Notes under the pieces: model-generated | The model's input: the letters and a program-made list of their open reading frames with translations, nothing else | Told to the model about the DNA's origin: nothing | The model's database searches: none | Position numbers and translations under genes: made by a program | Shown here: positions 8,486 to 17,210 of the stretch, one piece after another | How positions within the stretch are numbered: position 1 is the stretch's first letter | How the letters are laid out: each line of letters starts with the position of its first letter | Source: CAVQBJ01 sp963724405 | GTDB taxonomy: Bacteria; Actinomycetota; Thermoleophilia; Solirubrobacterales; Solirubrobacteraceae | Direction: 5' to 3' | NCBI GenBank assembly: GCA_963724405.1 | Contig: CAVRUQ010000003.1 | Coordinates: 1,364,001-1,428,000 of the forward strand | Length of the DNA stretch: 64,000 nt

Positions 8486-9669
8486 ACACCCAGATGATCG
8501 CGGGTCGCTACCGGCTCGAGGGACGCCTCGGGTACGGCGGGATGTCGACCGTGCACCGGGCACTCGACTCGCGCCTGGAGCGACTCGTGGCGGTCAAGCT
8601 GCTGGCCGAGCACCTCGCCGACGACCCGACGTTCGTCTCGCGCTTCCAGCGCGAGGCACAGGCCGCGGCGCGGCTCATCCATCCGAACATCGTGCAGGTC
8701 TTCGACTCCGGTCTCGACGAGCAGTCCGGCCGGCACTACATCGTCATGGAGTACATCGAGGGGCAGTCGTGCGCCGAGATCCTGCGCGACGACGGCTGGA
8801 TGGAGGTCGACGACGTGCTCTCGATCGTCGAGCAGGCGTGCAGCGGCCTCGACTACGCGCACCGCCACGGCGTCATCCACCGTGACGTCAAGCCCGGCAA
8901 CCTGCTGCGCTCACGCGAGGGCGTCGTCAAGCTCGCCGATTTCGGGATCGCCAAGGCCACCGAGCAGTCGAGCATCACGCAGGTCGGATCGGTGCTCGGG
9001 ACCGCCGCCTACCTCGCGCCCGAGCAGGCGCGGGGCGAGGAGGCGGGCGCGCAGGCCGACCTCTACGCGCTCGGCGTCGTCATCTACCAGCTCATCTCCG
9101 GGCGGCTGCCGTACGAGGCTGGCTCGCTCACCGAGCTGGCGCTCAAGCAGCAGCAGGAGGAACCGGCAACGCTCGACACGCTCGTCGCGGCGGTCGGCCC
9201 AGAGCTCGCGGACGCTGTGCAGATCGCCCTCGCGCTCGATCCGCGCGACCGCTACCGGAGCGCGCACGAGATGGCGCAGGCGATCGCCGACGGCGCGATC
9301 GGGATCGCGCCGGGCGAGCCGTCGGTCCCGGCCGCGCGCGTGGCGGCCACCGAGGCGACCAGCCTGATGCCGTCGGCGGGCGCGCGACGGTCGCCGACCG
9401 AGCGCCAGCCGACCGTGACGCCGCGCCGGCCGCGTCCCGGCCCCCCGCCCCGGCGCCAGGAGCCGGCGGCCCCCACGTCGTCGCCGAGCCGCACGGGCCG
9501 CGTGCTCGCCGCGGTGATGCTCGCGGTGATCCTCGTCGCCGCCGTCGCCGTGATCGTCAGCCTGTCGGGCAGCGGCCAGACGGAGATCAAGTCGAACAAC
9601 GTCGTGCTGCACAACGTCACGCAGGACGTCCAGGCGCTCGACCAGCTCGTCAGCAACAACACCCAGTAG
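8482..9669 (+). CDS. Transmembrane serine/threonine protein kinase (PknB-like catalytic domain)
   Basis: 395 aa. A full Hanks kinase domain occupies ~8-270: glycine loop GRLGYGGMSTV, VAVK lysine, HRDVKPGN catalytic loop, DFGIAK, APE (LAPEQA) and a conserved Arg in the DPRDR region. A Pro/Arg-rich juxtamembrane linker (~300-335) and one TM helix (~340-362) follow. The outside part is only ~33 residues (NVVLHNVTQDVQAL region) and has no PASTA repeats, so ligand sensing probably needs a partner. The co-translated lipoprotein is the obvious candidate. Confidence 0.94.
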   Translation: MNTQMIAGRYRLEGRLGYGGMSTVHRALDSRLERLVAVKLLAEHLADDPTFVSRFQREAQAAARLIHPNIVQVFDSGLDEQSGRHYIVMEYIEGQSCAEILRDDGWMEVDDVLSIVEQACSGLDYAHRHGVIHRDVKPGNLLRSREGVVKLADFGIAKATEQSSITQVGSVLGTAAYLAPEQARGEEAGAQADLYALGVVIYQLISGRLPYEAGSLTELALKQQQEEPATLDTLVAAVGPELADAVQIALALDPRDRYRSAHEMAQAIADGAIGIAPGEPSVPAARVAATEATSLMPSAGARRSPTERQPTVTPRRPRPGPPPRRQEPAAPTSSPSRTGRVLAAVMLAVILVAAVAVIVSLSGSGQTEIKSNNVVLHNVTQDVQALDQLVSNNTQ

Positions 9670-9679
9670 GCGCGGGCCG

Positions 9680-9696
9680 CGCTCGCCGGGCGAGCG
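9680..9696. terminator. Bidirectional hairpin between convergent kinase and tgt genes
   Basis: CGCTCGCC and GGCGAGCG are perfectly complementary 8-bp arms around a single G. The palindrome fills the 27-bp gap between the kinase stop (9669) and the tgt stop (9697). It has no T-tract, as is usual at this GC content. Confidence 0.5.
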
Positions 9697-10968
9697 TCAG
9701 GCGTGGCGCTCCGCCGCCGCCGTGGCGCGCCCGCGCTCACCCGGCGCCGCGCCGGCGCGCAGCTCGGCCGCCGTGCGGGCGAGGTCCCCCTCGGCGACGG
9801 CCTCGCGCAGGTCGGTCATGAGCCGGGCCACGAAGGTGAGATTGTGCAGCGTGAGCATGCGCATCGACGTCAGCTCCCCGGCCCGGGCGAGATAGCTCAG
9901 ATAGCCCCGCGACAGTCCGGTGCGACAGGCCGGACACGGACAGCCCTCCATCAGTGGCTCGTCGGACTCGCGCCAGCGTCCCTTCGTCAGGTCGACGCGC
10001 CAGCGGTCGTCGGGAGCGGGAACGAGCGCCGTGCCGTGGCGGCCGAGCCGCGTCGGCATCGCGCAATCGAAGGTGTCGATCCCCAGCTCGACCCCGCGGA
10101 TGAGGTCGTCGACGTCGCCGATCCCGAGCAGGTGCCGCGGCAGCGACTCGTGGGACCCGTCGAACTCGTCGACCGCCCACGACACGACCTCGTACATCTG
10201 CGCCTTCTCGGCCCCGAGCGACCCACCGATGGCGAGCCCCGAGCAGCCGCCGGCGGCGATCGCCTGTGCCGAGGCGCGACGCAGGTCCTCATACACGCCG
10301 CCCTGGACGATCCCGTACAGCAGCTGGTCCGGCGGTCCGTGCTCGCCGTGCCAGCCCACGCATCGCGCCAGCCAGCGGTGGGTCCGCTCGGTGGAGCGCG
10401 CGGTGTAGTCGCGATCGACGTGGAACGGCGTGCATTCGTCGAAGGCGAGCGCGATGTCCGAGCCGAGCGCCACCTGCACCGCCATCGATCCCTCCGGCGT
10501 CAGCATCCGCTCGCGGCCATCGACGTACGAGCGAAAGCGCACGCCCTCCTCCTCGATCGACAGGATCGCGCCCGCGCGCGGCGCCCCGCCCCGTTCGGGG
10601 TCGTCGCCCGTCCCGCCGCCGGCGCCGGCCCGGCCCTTGATCTCGTCGGCGACCGTTCCGTGGCCCATCGAGAACACCTGGAAGCCGCCCGAGTCGGTGA
10701 TGATCGGTCGCTCCCAGCCCATGAAGCGGTGCAGCCCCCCGAAGCGCCCGATGAGCTCGGCTCCGGGGTTGAGCATCAGATGAAAGGTGTTGCCGAGCAC
10801 CATGTCGTACCCGAGCTCGGCCACCTCCGCGGCGAACAGGCCCTTGACCGTCGCCTTCGTCGCCAGGGGGACGAACGCCGGTGTGCGAACATCGCCGTGC
10901 GCGGTGCGCAGGACCCCGCAGCGCGCGCGCGTACGCGTGTCGCGGGTGTGGATGGTCAGCGCGGTCAC
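9697..10968 (-). CDS. tgt: tRNA-guanine (queuine) transglycosylase
   Basis: 423 aa. Exchanges guanine-34 for preQ1 in GUN-anticodon tRNAs. Hallmarks: DSGGFQVFS with the active-site Asp, LLGIGDVDDL, the nucleophile region GIDTFDCAMPTRLGRHGTA, and the zinc site CPCPACRTGLSRGYL plus a downstream His in TLHNL. It is slightly longer than typical because of a Gly/Ala/Pro-rich insertion (about 20 residues) after ADEIKGR. Convergent with the kinase gene. The rest of the queuosine pathway is not in the window. Confidence 0.95.
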   Translation of the reverse strand: MTALTIHTRDTRTRARCGVLRTAHGDVRTPAFVPLATKATVKGLFAAEVAELGYDMVLGNTFHLMLNPGAELIGRFGGLHRFMGWERPIITDSGGFQVFSMGHGTVADEIKGRAGAGGGTGDDPERGGAPRAGAILSIEEEGVRFRSYVDGRERMLTPEGSMAVQVALGSDIALAFDECTPFHVDRDYTARSTERTHRWLARCVGWHGEHGPPDQLLYGIVQGGVYEDLRRASAQAIAAGGCSGLAIGGSLGAEKAQMYEVVSWAVDEFDGSHESLPRHLLGIGDVDDLIRGVELGIDTFDCAMPTRLGRHGTALVPAPDDRWRVDLTKGRWRESDEPLMEGCPCPACRTGLSRGYLSYLARAGELTSMRMLTLHNLTFVARLMTDLREAVAEGDLARTAAELRAGAAPGERGRATAAAERHA

Positions 10969-11029
10969 TGCGGCATCCTAGAAGCCGGCCGCGCTCCGGC
11001 GGCGCGCGCCCCGCGCACCCGACACGACC

Positions 11030-11734
11030 GTGAGCTCCATCGCCTCCATCCTCAACGTCGCGCAGAATGTCGGGTATCCCGCGCTCGTGCTGCTCGTGAT
11101 GGCCGAGTCCGCCGGGATCCCGTTGCCCGGCGAGACGGCGCTCATCACCGCGGCGCTGCTCGCGAGCTCGGGCCGTCTGGACATCGTCATCGTGATCGCC
11201 CTCGCGGCGCTCGCGGCGATCATCGGGGACAACTTCGGCTACCTCATCGGCCGGCGTGGCGGGCGCTGGCTGCTCGTTCGGCCCGGGGCGTTCATGGCCC
11301 AGCGAAACCAGGTCCTCGCTGTGGGCGAGCCGTTCTTCGCGCGACACGGCCCGAAGGCGGTCTTCTTCGGCCGATGGATCCTCGGCCTGCGCACGTGGGC
11401 GTCCTGGCTCGCCGGCGCCACGCGCATGCACTGGGCGTCGTTCGCGCTGTGGAACGCCCTCGGCGGCATCAGCTGGGCGATCACGATCGGGCTGCTGGCC
11501 TACTTCCTCGGCTCGAGCGTCGAGAGGATCGTCACGAGCTTCGGCCTCTTCGGGCTGGCCGCGGTGGTCGTCGTGGGGCTCGGCGCGCTCGCGCTCCACC
11601 GGCTGCATCGCCGCTACCGGTCCGCCGCGCCGGCCGCCGATCCACAGGCGCCCGACCCCACCCCGGCCGCCCCGGCCGACGCCGGCGCGCCGGCGGGCGA
11701 GCAGACCGCGGCACCGGGGACGTCGGAGCGCTGA
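11030..11734 (+). CDS. DedA family membrane protein
   Basis: 234-aa integral membrane protein of the DedA/SNARE-associated superfamily, implicated in undecaprenyl-phosphate and lipid transport. It shows the signature E(S/T)AGIPLPGE near residue 25, the GDNFGYLIGRRGG loop, the FGRWILGLRTWASWLAG arginine motif, and late TM segments. A Pro/Ala-rich cytoplasmic tail (~195-234) is unconserved. The start is GTG 11030. It diverges from tgt across about 60 bp. Confidence 0.92.
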   Translation: MSSIASILNVAQNVGYPALVLLVMAESAGIPLPGETALITAALLASSGRLDIVIVIALAALAAIIGDNFGYLIGRRGGRWLLVRPGAFMAQRNQVLAVGEPFFARHGPKAVFFGRWILGLRTWASWLAGATRMHWASFALWNALGGISWAITIGLLAYFLGSSVERIVTSFGLFGLAAVVVVGLGALALHRLHRRYRSAAPAADPQAPDPTPAAPADAGAPAGEQTAAPGTSER

Positions 11735-11738
11735 GCGG

Positions 11739-11763
11739 GCCGCCGCCGCTACAGGACGGCGGC
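11739..11763 (+). terminator. GC hairpin after the DedA gene
   Basis: GCCGCCG (11739-11745) pairs with CGGCGGC (11757-11763) around an 11-nt loop, starting 5 bp after the DedA stop. Factor-independent termination is plausible, though there is no T-run. Confidence 0.35.
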
Positions 11764-11813
11764 GCGCGACCGATGATCGAGGGAGCTCCCGACCTCGAAG
11801 GAGACGTCCGACG

Positions 11814-12236
11814 GTGCCCGTGAACCCGCTCGACGGCTTCCAGCCGACGCCCACCGCCCCCGAACGGGCCCAGCCGGAGCACGGACGACCCGCGGGCGGG
11901 GACGGCCCGGCCGATCGACCCGCCGCCGGCGCGGGCGCGGCCGAGATGAACCTCCGCGCACTCGCCGACGGGCTCGGAGTCGACCCCGAAGAGCTGCTCG
12001 CCCACCTTGCCGCGACCGCGACCGCGACCGGCGGAGCGGCGCACCCGGCGGTCCCGCCCGCCCCCGACGGCGCCACGGGCACGACGCCGCCCGCGCCCGA
12101 CGATGCCGCGGGCGCGCCGCCGTCGCCGGCGGCGAACGCTGCCGCCGCGCTGCTGAACCGGGGCAGCGCGGCGAACGCATGGACGAGCGACCTCACGCAG
12201 CACCGCGGGGGCCTGCTCGTCGACATCACCGTGTAG
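11814..12236 (+). CDS. Hypothetical Pro/Ala-rich protein
   Basis: 140 aa; no family recognised. GTG 11814 follows AAGGAGA (11798-11804) at good spacing, better than GTG 11820. The protein is mostly disordered Pro/Ala/Gly sequence with one ordered-looking helical segment (NLRALADGLGVDPEELLAHLAA, given in two parts: NLRALADGLGVD and PEELLAHLAA) near residues 45-66, and a conserved-looking C-terminus ending LLVDITV. No signal peptide or TM. The codon usage fits a real gene. Confidence 0.55.
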   Translation: MPVNPLDGFQPTPTAPERAQPEHGRPAGGDGPADRPAAGAGAAEMNLRALADGLGVDPEELLAHLAATATATGGAAHPAVPPAPDGATGTTPPAPDDAAGAPPSPAANAAAALLNRGSAANAWTSDLTQHRGGLLVDITV

Positions 12237-12250
12237 GCGCGCTGCGCGCC
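12236..12250. terminator. Short hairpin between convergent genes
   Basis: GGCGCG / CGCGCC arms with a CTG loop begin on the last base of the hypothetical protein's stop codon and lie in the 27-bp gap before the end of the DUF2339 gene. Confidence 0.35.
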
Positions 12251-12263
12251 AGGCCGCGGCGGC

Positions 12264-15236
12264 TCAGCGCGCCACGCCGTCGAACTCCCTCAGGTCCGAC
12301 AGCGGCCGCGGCCGCAGCCGCTGCCAGGTGTGCGCCCCGGCGAGGAGCAGCAGGCCGAGCACGACGAACGAGACGACGCGATAGAGCGAGTCCAGCGTCG
12401 ACATGTCGTAGAGGAAGACCTTCGCCGTCGTCACGAGCAGCAGCACGAGCGCGCTGCGACGCACCGTGTGCGAGCCGACCCGCAGTCCGAGGACGAGCGC
12501 GACGAGCCCGACGGCGCTCCACAGCACGCTCAGCAGGAGCTGGCCCTGCTGGCGGACGGTGAGGTCGAGCACGTCCGCGGCGGCCACGCCGGCCGCCGGC
12601 TGGAACGTGCTCACGATGGCCAGCGACGCGAGGTACAGGAGCCACCCCGAGGCTGCTCCCCAGAGGACGCGGCGCAGGCGCGCCCCGTCGAGCTTGGAGG
12701 TTCCGAGGACCCATACGACTCCAGGCGCGGTCACCGAGGCCAGGCCGGCGCATGCCGCCGCGACGACGATCAGCGCGGCGACCGCGTCCGCGAGCGGCGC
12801 GACGCCGTAGACGAGACCGCTCGGTGGCGCGAACGCCGCCGTCGCCAGCGTCGCCGCCGCGAACAGGAATCCGAGCGCTCCGGCGACGAGCGTCGCGTCG
12901 CCGCGACGCCGCGCCAGGTCGCCGAGCGCGACCGCCACGACGGACCACGCCGCCACGAGCGCCACGCCGTCGACCATCCGGGCCGACACGTACGCCACGC
13001 CGAGCATGGCCAGGACGAACAGCCACGTGCGCAGCGCCGCGCGGCGACCGAGCGCCAGGCCCAGCTGCGCACTCGCGACCGTCGCGACGCCGCCGGCCAG
13101 CGTGGCCGCATCGAGCCCGGCGGCGCCGTCGAAGGCCACGCCCGCGCCGGGCGTCGCGAGCGCGAGCACCACGGCGCCGGTCAGGTACGCGAGCGCTCCC
13201 GCGACCCCGAGGAGATCGTCGGCGCGTCGTGCCAGCTCGCCGAGCACGATCGCCGCGAGCGCCCACGCCGCCACCAGCGCCACGCCCTCGACCATCCGCG
13301 CCGACACGTACGCCACGCCGAGCATGGCCAGGACGAACACGGCCCGGCGGAGCGCTCCGCGGCGCTCGAGCGCGATCCCCATGCGCACGCTCGCCATCGT
13401 GGCGAGGCCCGCGGCGAGGGTGGCCGCGTCGAGCCCGGCGACGCCGGAACCCGGCACGCCCGCGCCCGGCATGGCCAGGGCGAGCACCACCGCCCCCGCC
13501 AGGAACGACAGCGAGGCCACGACGGCGAGACGGTCGTCGGTGCGCCGGTCGAGCTCGGCGAGCGCGACCGCCTCCACCGCCCACGCCGCCACGAGCGCCG
13601 TTCCCGAGAGCGCGAGCGCCGTGAGGTACGCGACGGTGACCAGGCCGAGCGCGTTGAGCACCACGCGGTAGCCGCCGGCCGACTCGGGCAGCAGCCGTGC
13701 GGACGAGAACGACACCGTGGCGAGCAACCCGACCGCGAGCATCGCGGCGGGCTCGAGGCCACCGAGCGCGTGCGGGGGCGCCACCTGGAGGGCGCGGACG
13801 AGCACGAGGCCGAGGTGGGCCCCGAGGCCGAAGCCGAGCAGGGGCGCGTCGAACCGCGCCACCTCCGCCGACGGCCGGCGCAGCCGCAGCGCGCAGGCCA
13901 GCGTCACGGCCGCCCAGCCGAGCCCGAGGACGAGGCCGTTCGCGCTCGCGCCGAATGCGACGTCGGCGAGGATCACGCCGAGCGCGAGCAGGTAGTGGCG
14001 CAGCTCGGTCGACAGGCGATCAGCCCACCCGCGGTACCCGCCGGCGAGCAGGTGGGCGAGCGCGAGCGCGGCGATCCAGGCCTGGGCGGATCCGTCGTCC
14101 TGGAAGCCGCCGAGTGCCGCCCAGCCGACGATGGCGAGCGCGAACGCGTTGGCGGCAACGAGCACGAGCGCGGGGGCGTTCAGCGACGACGCCCGCACGC
14201 GCACCTCGAACCCGACCGCGACGACGAAGCCGAGGGCCCCGAACGCGGCCAGCGTCAGGAGGGCGGCGGCGTGATCCTGCCCGCCCAGCAGCCACGCCGC
14301 CCATTGGGGCACGCTGCAGGCGAAGACGGCAAAGCGCAGCCAGGGCCAGCGCTGCCAGACGATCACGACCGCGGCGGCGGACGCCGCCACGAACACGAAG
14401 GCGACCGAGCCGGCGGAGAGCCCGGCCCCGACGAGCACGGGAGCGAGCAGCGCGCCGACGATCCCGAGCGCCGCGATCGGGATCGCCCGCCAGCGCACGG
14501 CGAGCGTGGCGGCGAGCGCTCCAACGCCGAACGACAGCGCCAGGCCGAGCGGGGCGCCGACGAGCCCGTAGACCTGCGTGGCCACGACCACGGTGGCGAA
14601 CAGCGATGCGATCGCACAGCCGACGGCGATCCGCGCCGCGTCGGTGCGACCGCGGCGCTCGTGCAGCCAGCACCCCGCGGCGAGCAGGGCGAGCGCGCCG
14701 CCCGCCGCCAGCAACGTCCGGGCCACGGGCCCGATCCAGCCGTGCGCGACGGCCAGGGCGAGGAACAGCAGCACGCCGATGAACACCGCGGCGCCGCCGA
14801 TCCAGGCGAGCACGCGCCCGGCCAGCAGATCGGTCAGCTCCCACGCGCTGCGCGCCGGAGGCTGCGGTGCCGGGGCGCTCGCGGGCGTGGTCGCGGGCAT
14901 CGGCGGCGCGGGCGGCGACGCCTCGGTCGAGGCGACCGAAGACGCCTTCGGCGACTGCGCCGCGGACGACCCCTCGGGCCGCGGGGCCGTCGGGACCCAG
15001 GTCCGCGGCGGCGCGGGCGCGCCCGACGGTGCGACGCTGGCAGCCGCCCTCGCCGGCGCTCCCGCGCCTCTGTGCGTTGCGACCGGAGTGCCGACCGCGA
15101 GCGTCCGCTCGAGCGTCTCCACCCGCGCCATCAGGTCGGCGCGGCACCGCTCGAGCTCGCCCGTCCGGCGCTCGAGCGCGATCAACCGCCAGGGATCGAT
15201 GGGGGTCTGCCTGTCGCCGTCCGTGATGCCACGCAT
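12264..15236 (-). CDS. DUF2339 family large multispanning membrane protein
   Basis: 990 aa. A short N-terminal coiled segment (~residues 15-48) and a ~90-residue Ala/Pro/Ser-rich linker precede more than twenty hydrophobic segments, as in DUF2339 proteins of unknown function. The C-terminus has the family block TAKVFLYDMSTLDSLYRVVSF. Residues ~535-850 contain three tandem 106-residue units, each with a central ALVAAW motif. ATG 15236 is preceded by AAGGAGA. A strong-looking promoter with an embedded inverted repeat lies immediately upstream. It probably acts in the cell envelope, but no activity can be assigned. Confidence 0.88.
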   Translation of the reverse strand: MRGITDGDRQTPIDPWRLIALERRTGELERCRADLMARVETLERTLAVGTPVATHRGAGAPARAAASVAPSGAPAPPRTWVPTAPRPEGSSAAQSPKASSVASTEASPPAPPMPATTPASAPAPQPPARSAWELTDLLAGRVLAWIGGAAVFIGVLLFLALAVAHGWIGPVARTLLAAGGALALLAAGCWLHERRGRTDAARIAVGCAIASLFATVVVATQVYGLVGAPLGLALSFGVGALAATLAVRWRAIPIAALGIVGALLAPVLVGAGLSAGSVAFVFVAASAAAVVIVWQRWPWLRFAVFACSVPQWAAWLLGGQDHAAALLTLAAFGALGFVVAVGFEVRVRASSLNAPALVLVAANAFALAIVGWAALGGFQDDGSAQAWIAALALAHLLAGGYRGWADRLSTELRHYLLALGVILADVAFGASANGLVLGLGWAAVTLACALRLRRPSAEVARFDAPLLGFGLGAHLGLVLVRALQVAPPHALGGLEPAAMLAVGLLATVSFSSARLLPESAGGYRVVLNALGLVTVAYLTALALSGTALVAAWAVEAVALAELDRRTDDRLAVVASLSFLAGAVVLALAMPGAGVPGSGVAGLDAATLAAGLATMASVRMGIALERRGALRRAVFVLAMLGVAYVSARMVEGVALVAAWALAAIVLGELARRADDLLGVAGALAYLTGAVVLALATPGAGVAFDGAAGLDAATLAGGVATVASAQLGLALGRRAALRTWLFVLAMLGVAYVSARMVDGVALVAAWSVVAVALGDLARRRGDATLVAGALGFLFAAATLATAAFAPPSGLVYGVAPLADAVAALIVVAAACAGLASVTAPGVVWVLGTSKLDGARLRRVLWGAASGWLLYLASLAIVSTFQPAAGVAAADVLDLTVRQQGQLLLSVLWSAVGLVALVLGLRVGSHTVRRSALVLLLVTTAKVFLYDMSTLDSLYRVVSFVVLGLLLLAGAHTWQRLRPRPLSDLREFDGVAR
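12681..13634 (-). repeat. Three tandem 318-bp (106-residue) repeats inside the DUF2339 gene
   Basis: Units begin at 13634, 13316 and 12998 on the minus strand, exactly 318 bp apart. Each begins with a VAY motif and contains ALVAAW, and units 1 and 2 end in VFVLAMLG. Units 2 and 3 share an almost identical stretch at the DNA level (12963-13020 against 13281-13338); the end of the third is degenerate. Confidence 0.8.
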
Positions 15237-15251
15237 CCTCGAGTCTCCTTA

Positions 15252-15300
15252 TTGACCGGTGGTTGATGCGCAGGGTACACACCTATCAACCGTAGGTCAA
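15252..15300. promoter_or_regulatory. Promoter with flanking 16-bp inverted repeat (DUF2339 / ABC exporter intergenic region)
   Basis: The arm TTGACCGGTGGTTGAT (15252-15267) and the arm ATCAACCGTAGGTCAA (15285-15300) are inverted copies with 13 of 16 matches; the mismatches are the three central bases. On the minus strand TTGACC (15300-15295), a 17-bp spacer and TACCCT (15277-15272) form a good sigma-70-like promoter for the DUF2339 gene. The repeats therefore cover its -35 and start-site regions, as a repressor operator would. TTGACC on the plus strand could also serve the ABC exporter. Confidence 0.6.
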
Positions 15301-15394
15301 GAGCGTCTGATCAAGGATCCGACAGCGCCCCGCCCGTAGTTCTCCCGAACGGCCCCCGGGCACAATGCCGATGCACGGGGAGGGCGCGTGGCGC

Positions 15395-16357
15395 ATGCTG
15401 GCGGCCATGCAGCCCGGCCCGAGCGAGACCGTGGTCGGCGTCCGCGACCTGCGCAAGTCATACGGCGATCACGAGGTGGTTCGGGGCATCGACCTCGAGG
15501 TGCGGCGGGGGGAGGTGTTCGCGTTCCTCGGCCCCAACGGTGCCGGCAAGACGACGACGGTCGAGATCCTCGAGGGGTATCGCTCGCGGGACGGCGGTGA
15601 CGTGGCGGTCCTCGGGGTCGATCCGACGACCGCCGACCGGATGTGGCGCTCGCGCGTCGGGATGGTGCTGCAGTCGTGCACGATGCCCGCCGAGCTGACC
15701 GTGGCCGAGCTCGTGGCGCTGTACGCCGGCTACTACCCGCATCCGCGACCGGTGGCCGAGACGATCGAGCTCGTGGGGCTGACGGACGAGCGCCGCTCGC
15801 GCACGGCGCAGCTGTCCGGGGGCCAGCAGCGCCGCCTCGACGTCGCGCTGGCGCTGATCGGCGACCCCGAGCTCGTGTTCCTCGACGAGCCGACGACCGG
15901 CTTCGATCCGGCGGCGCGGCATCACGCGTGGGAGGTGATCGCGAACCTGCGCGAGCTCGGCAAGACGATCTTCCTGACCACCCACTACATGGACGAGGCA
16001 CAGACGCTCGCCGACCGCGTCGCCGTGATCGTCGATGGCCGGATCGTGGCCGAGGGAACGCCGGAGACCCTCGGCGGGCGCGATCACGCGTTGTGCGACA
16101 TCACCTTTACGCTCCCGCCGGGCGTCGGGTGGGGCGAGCTCCCGGACGAGATCGCCTCCCTCGCGGAGCGGCGCGATGGACGCGTCCACGTCCGCGTGCC
16201 CGAGCCGGCGCGAACGCTGCACACGCTGAGCTCGTGGGCGCTCGATCACGGCGACGGCCTGCGCGACCTCACGGTCGGTCACCCCACGCTCGAGGACATC
16301 TACCTCGCCCTGACCGATGTGGAGCCGGCGAGCGGCGGCGAGGGGGGTCCCCCATGA
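15395..16357 (+). CDS. ABC exporter ATP-binding protein (DrrA-like)
   Basis: 320-aa ABC ATPase of the Drr/CcmA multidrug type: Walker A GPNGAGKTT, Q-loop VLQS, signature LSGGQQRR, Walker B VFLDEPTTGFDPAAR and switch His in TTHYMDEA, then a ~90-residue C-terminal domain. ATG 15395 has a GGGGAGG upstream; ATG 15365 and ATG 15407 are alternatives. It overlaps the permease gene by 4 bp. The family energises export of drugs, lipids or glycolipids. The substrate is unknown. Confidence 0.92.
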   Translation: MLAAMQPGPSETVVGVRDLRKSYGDHEVVRGIDLEVRRGEVFAFLGPNGAGKTTTVEILEGYRSRDGGDVAVLGVDPTTADRMWRSRVGMVLQSCTMPAELTVAELVALYAGYYPHPRPVAETIELVGLTDERRSRTAQLSGGQQRRLDVALALIGDPELVFLDEPTTGFDPAARHHAWEVIANLRELGKTIFLTTHYMDEAQTLADRVAVIVDGRIVAEGTPETLGGRDHALCDITFTLPPGVGWGELPDEIASLAERRDGRVHVRVPEPARTLHTLSSWALDHGDGLRDLTVGHPTLEDIYLALTDVEPASGGEGGPP

Positions 16358-17160
16358 TCGGCCCACAGCTGTTCGTGCATCAGTTCCGGACCGACCTGGC
16401 ACGGTTCTGGCGCAATCCGCAGTCGCGCGTCTTCACCGTGATGCTGCCGATCGTGTTCCTCGTCATCTTCGCGTCCATCTTCAAGGGCGCGACGATCGTC
16501 GACGGGAAGGTGATCGCCATCACGACGTTCTACGTGCCGGGCATCATGACGCTCGGCATCATCTCGGCCAGCTTCGTGAACCTCACCCAGGCGGTGGTGA
16601 CGCAGCGCGAGAGCGGCGAGCTCAAGCGCGTGCGCGGGACGCCGCTGCCGGCGAGCTTCGTGATCGCCAGCCGAGCGGCGGTCGGCGTCGTTGTCGCCGT
16701 CGTCATGTCGGCGCTGCTGCTCGCGCTCGGCGCCGTCGCCTACGGCGTCGGCATCCCGTCGCTGCTGAGCCTCGGCATCGCCGTCATCGTCGGCGCCGCA
16801 TCGTTCGCGTGCCTCGCGTTCGCCGTCTCGGCCTATATACGTGCGGCCGACGCGGCGGCTCCGACGACCAACCTGATCGTCCTGCCGCTGTATTTCATCT
16901 CAGGAGTCTTCGTTCCCGAGCGCCAGATCCCCCCGTTCCTACAGGACGTCGCGCGTCTCTTTCCGATCTATCACCTGTCCCAGGCGCTGCTGCGGCCGTT
17001 CGCCGCGACGCACGGAATCGGGCTGTCGGGCTGGGACCTGCTCATCGTCGCCGCCTGGGGGGTCGGATCGCTCCTGCTTGCGTCGCGCACGTTCCGCTGG
17101 CTGCCGCACGACTCGCCAAAGCCGCGCCGCCTGCGGCCGCATCACGTCGGCGCGGAGTGA
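16354..17160 (+). CDS. ABC-2 type permease (DrrB-like)
   Basis: 268 aa. Six TM segments of the ABC-2 type, with the typical cytoplasmic coupling segment SGELKRVRGTPLP after the second helix and the late loop SGVFVPERQIPPFLQ. The ATG overlaps the ATPase stop. It forms a homodimeric or heterodimeric export channel with the upstream ATPase. The paralogous pair at 46711-48509 has the same architecture. Confidence 0.92.
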   Translation: MIGPQLFVHQFRTDLARFWRNPQSRVFTVMLPIVFLVIFASIFKGATIVDGKVIAITTFYVPGIMTLGIISASFVNLTQAVVTQRESGELKRVRGTPLPASFVIASRAAVGVVVAVVMSALLLALGAVAYGVGIPSLLSLGIAVIVGAASFACLAFAVSAYIRAADAAAPTTNLIVLPLYFISGVFVPERQIPPFLQDVARLFPIYHLSQALLRPFAATHGIGLSGWDLLIVAAWGVGSLLLASRTFRWLPHDSPKPRRLRPHHVGAE

Positions 17161-17171
17161 ACCCCGGGCGG

Positions 17172-17196
17172 CCGCCGGCAAGTCGATCGCCGGCGG
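17172..17196. terminator. Bidirectional hairpin between exporter operon and small secreted protein gene
   Basis: CCGCCGGC (17172-17179) and GCCGGCGG (17189-17196) are perfect 8-bp arms around a 9-nt loop, between convergent stops at 17160 and 17211. Confidence 0.5.
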
Positions 17197-17210
17197 GTCG
17201 CCCGCGGGTG

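Noticed and set aside
12330..15266. A 978-codon plus-strand open frame opposite the DUF2339 gene
   Set aside because: It translates to Arg/Glu/His-rich low-complexity sequence with no domain, the usual mirror of a hydrophobic protein in GC-rich DNA.
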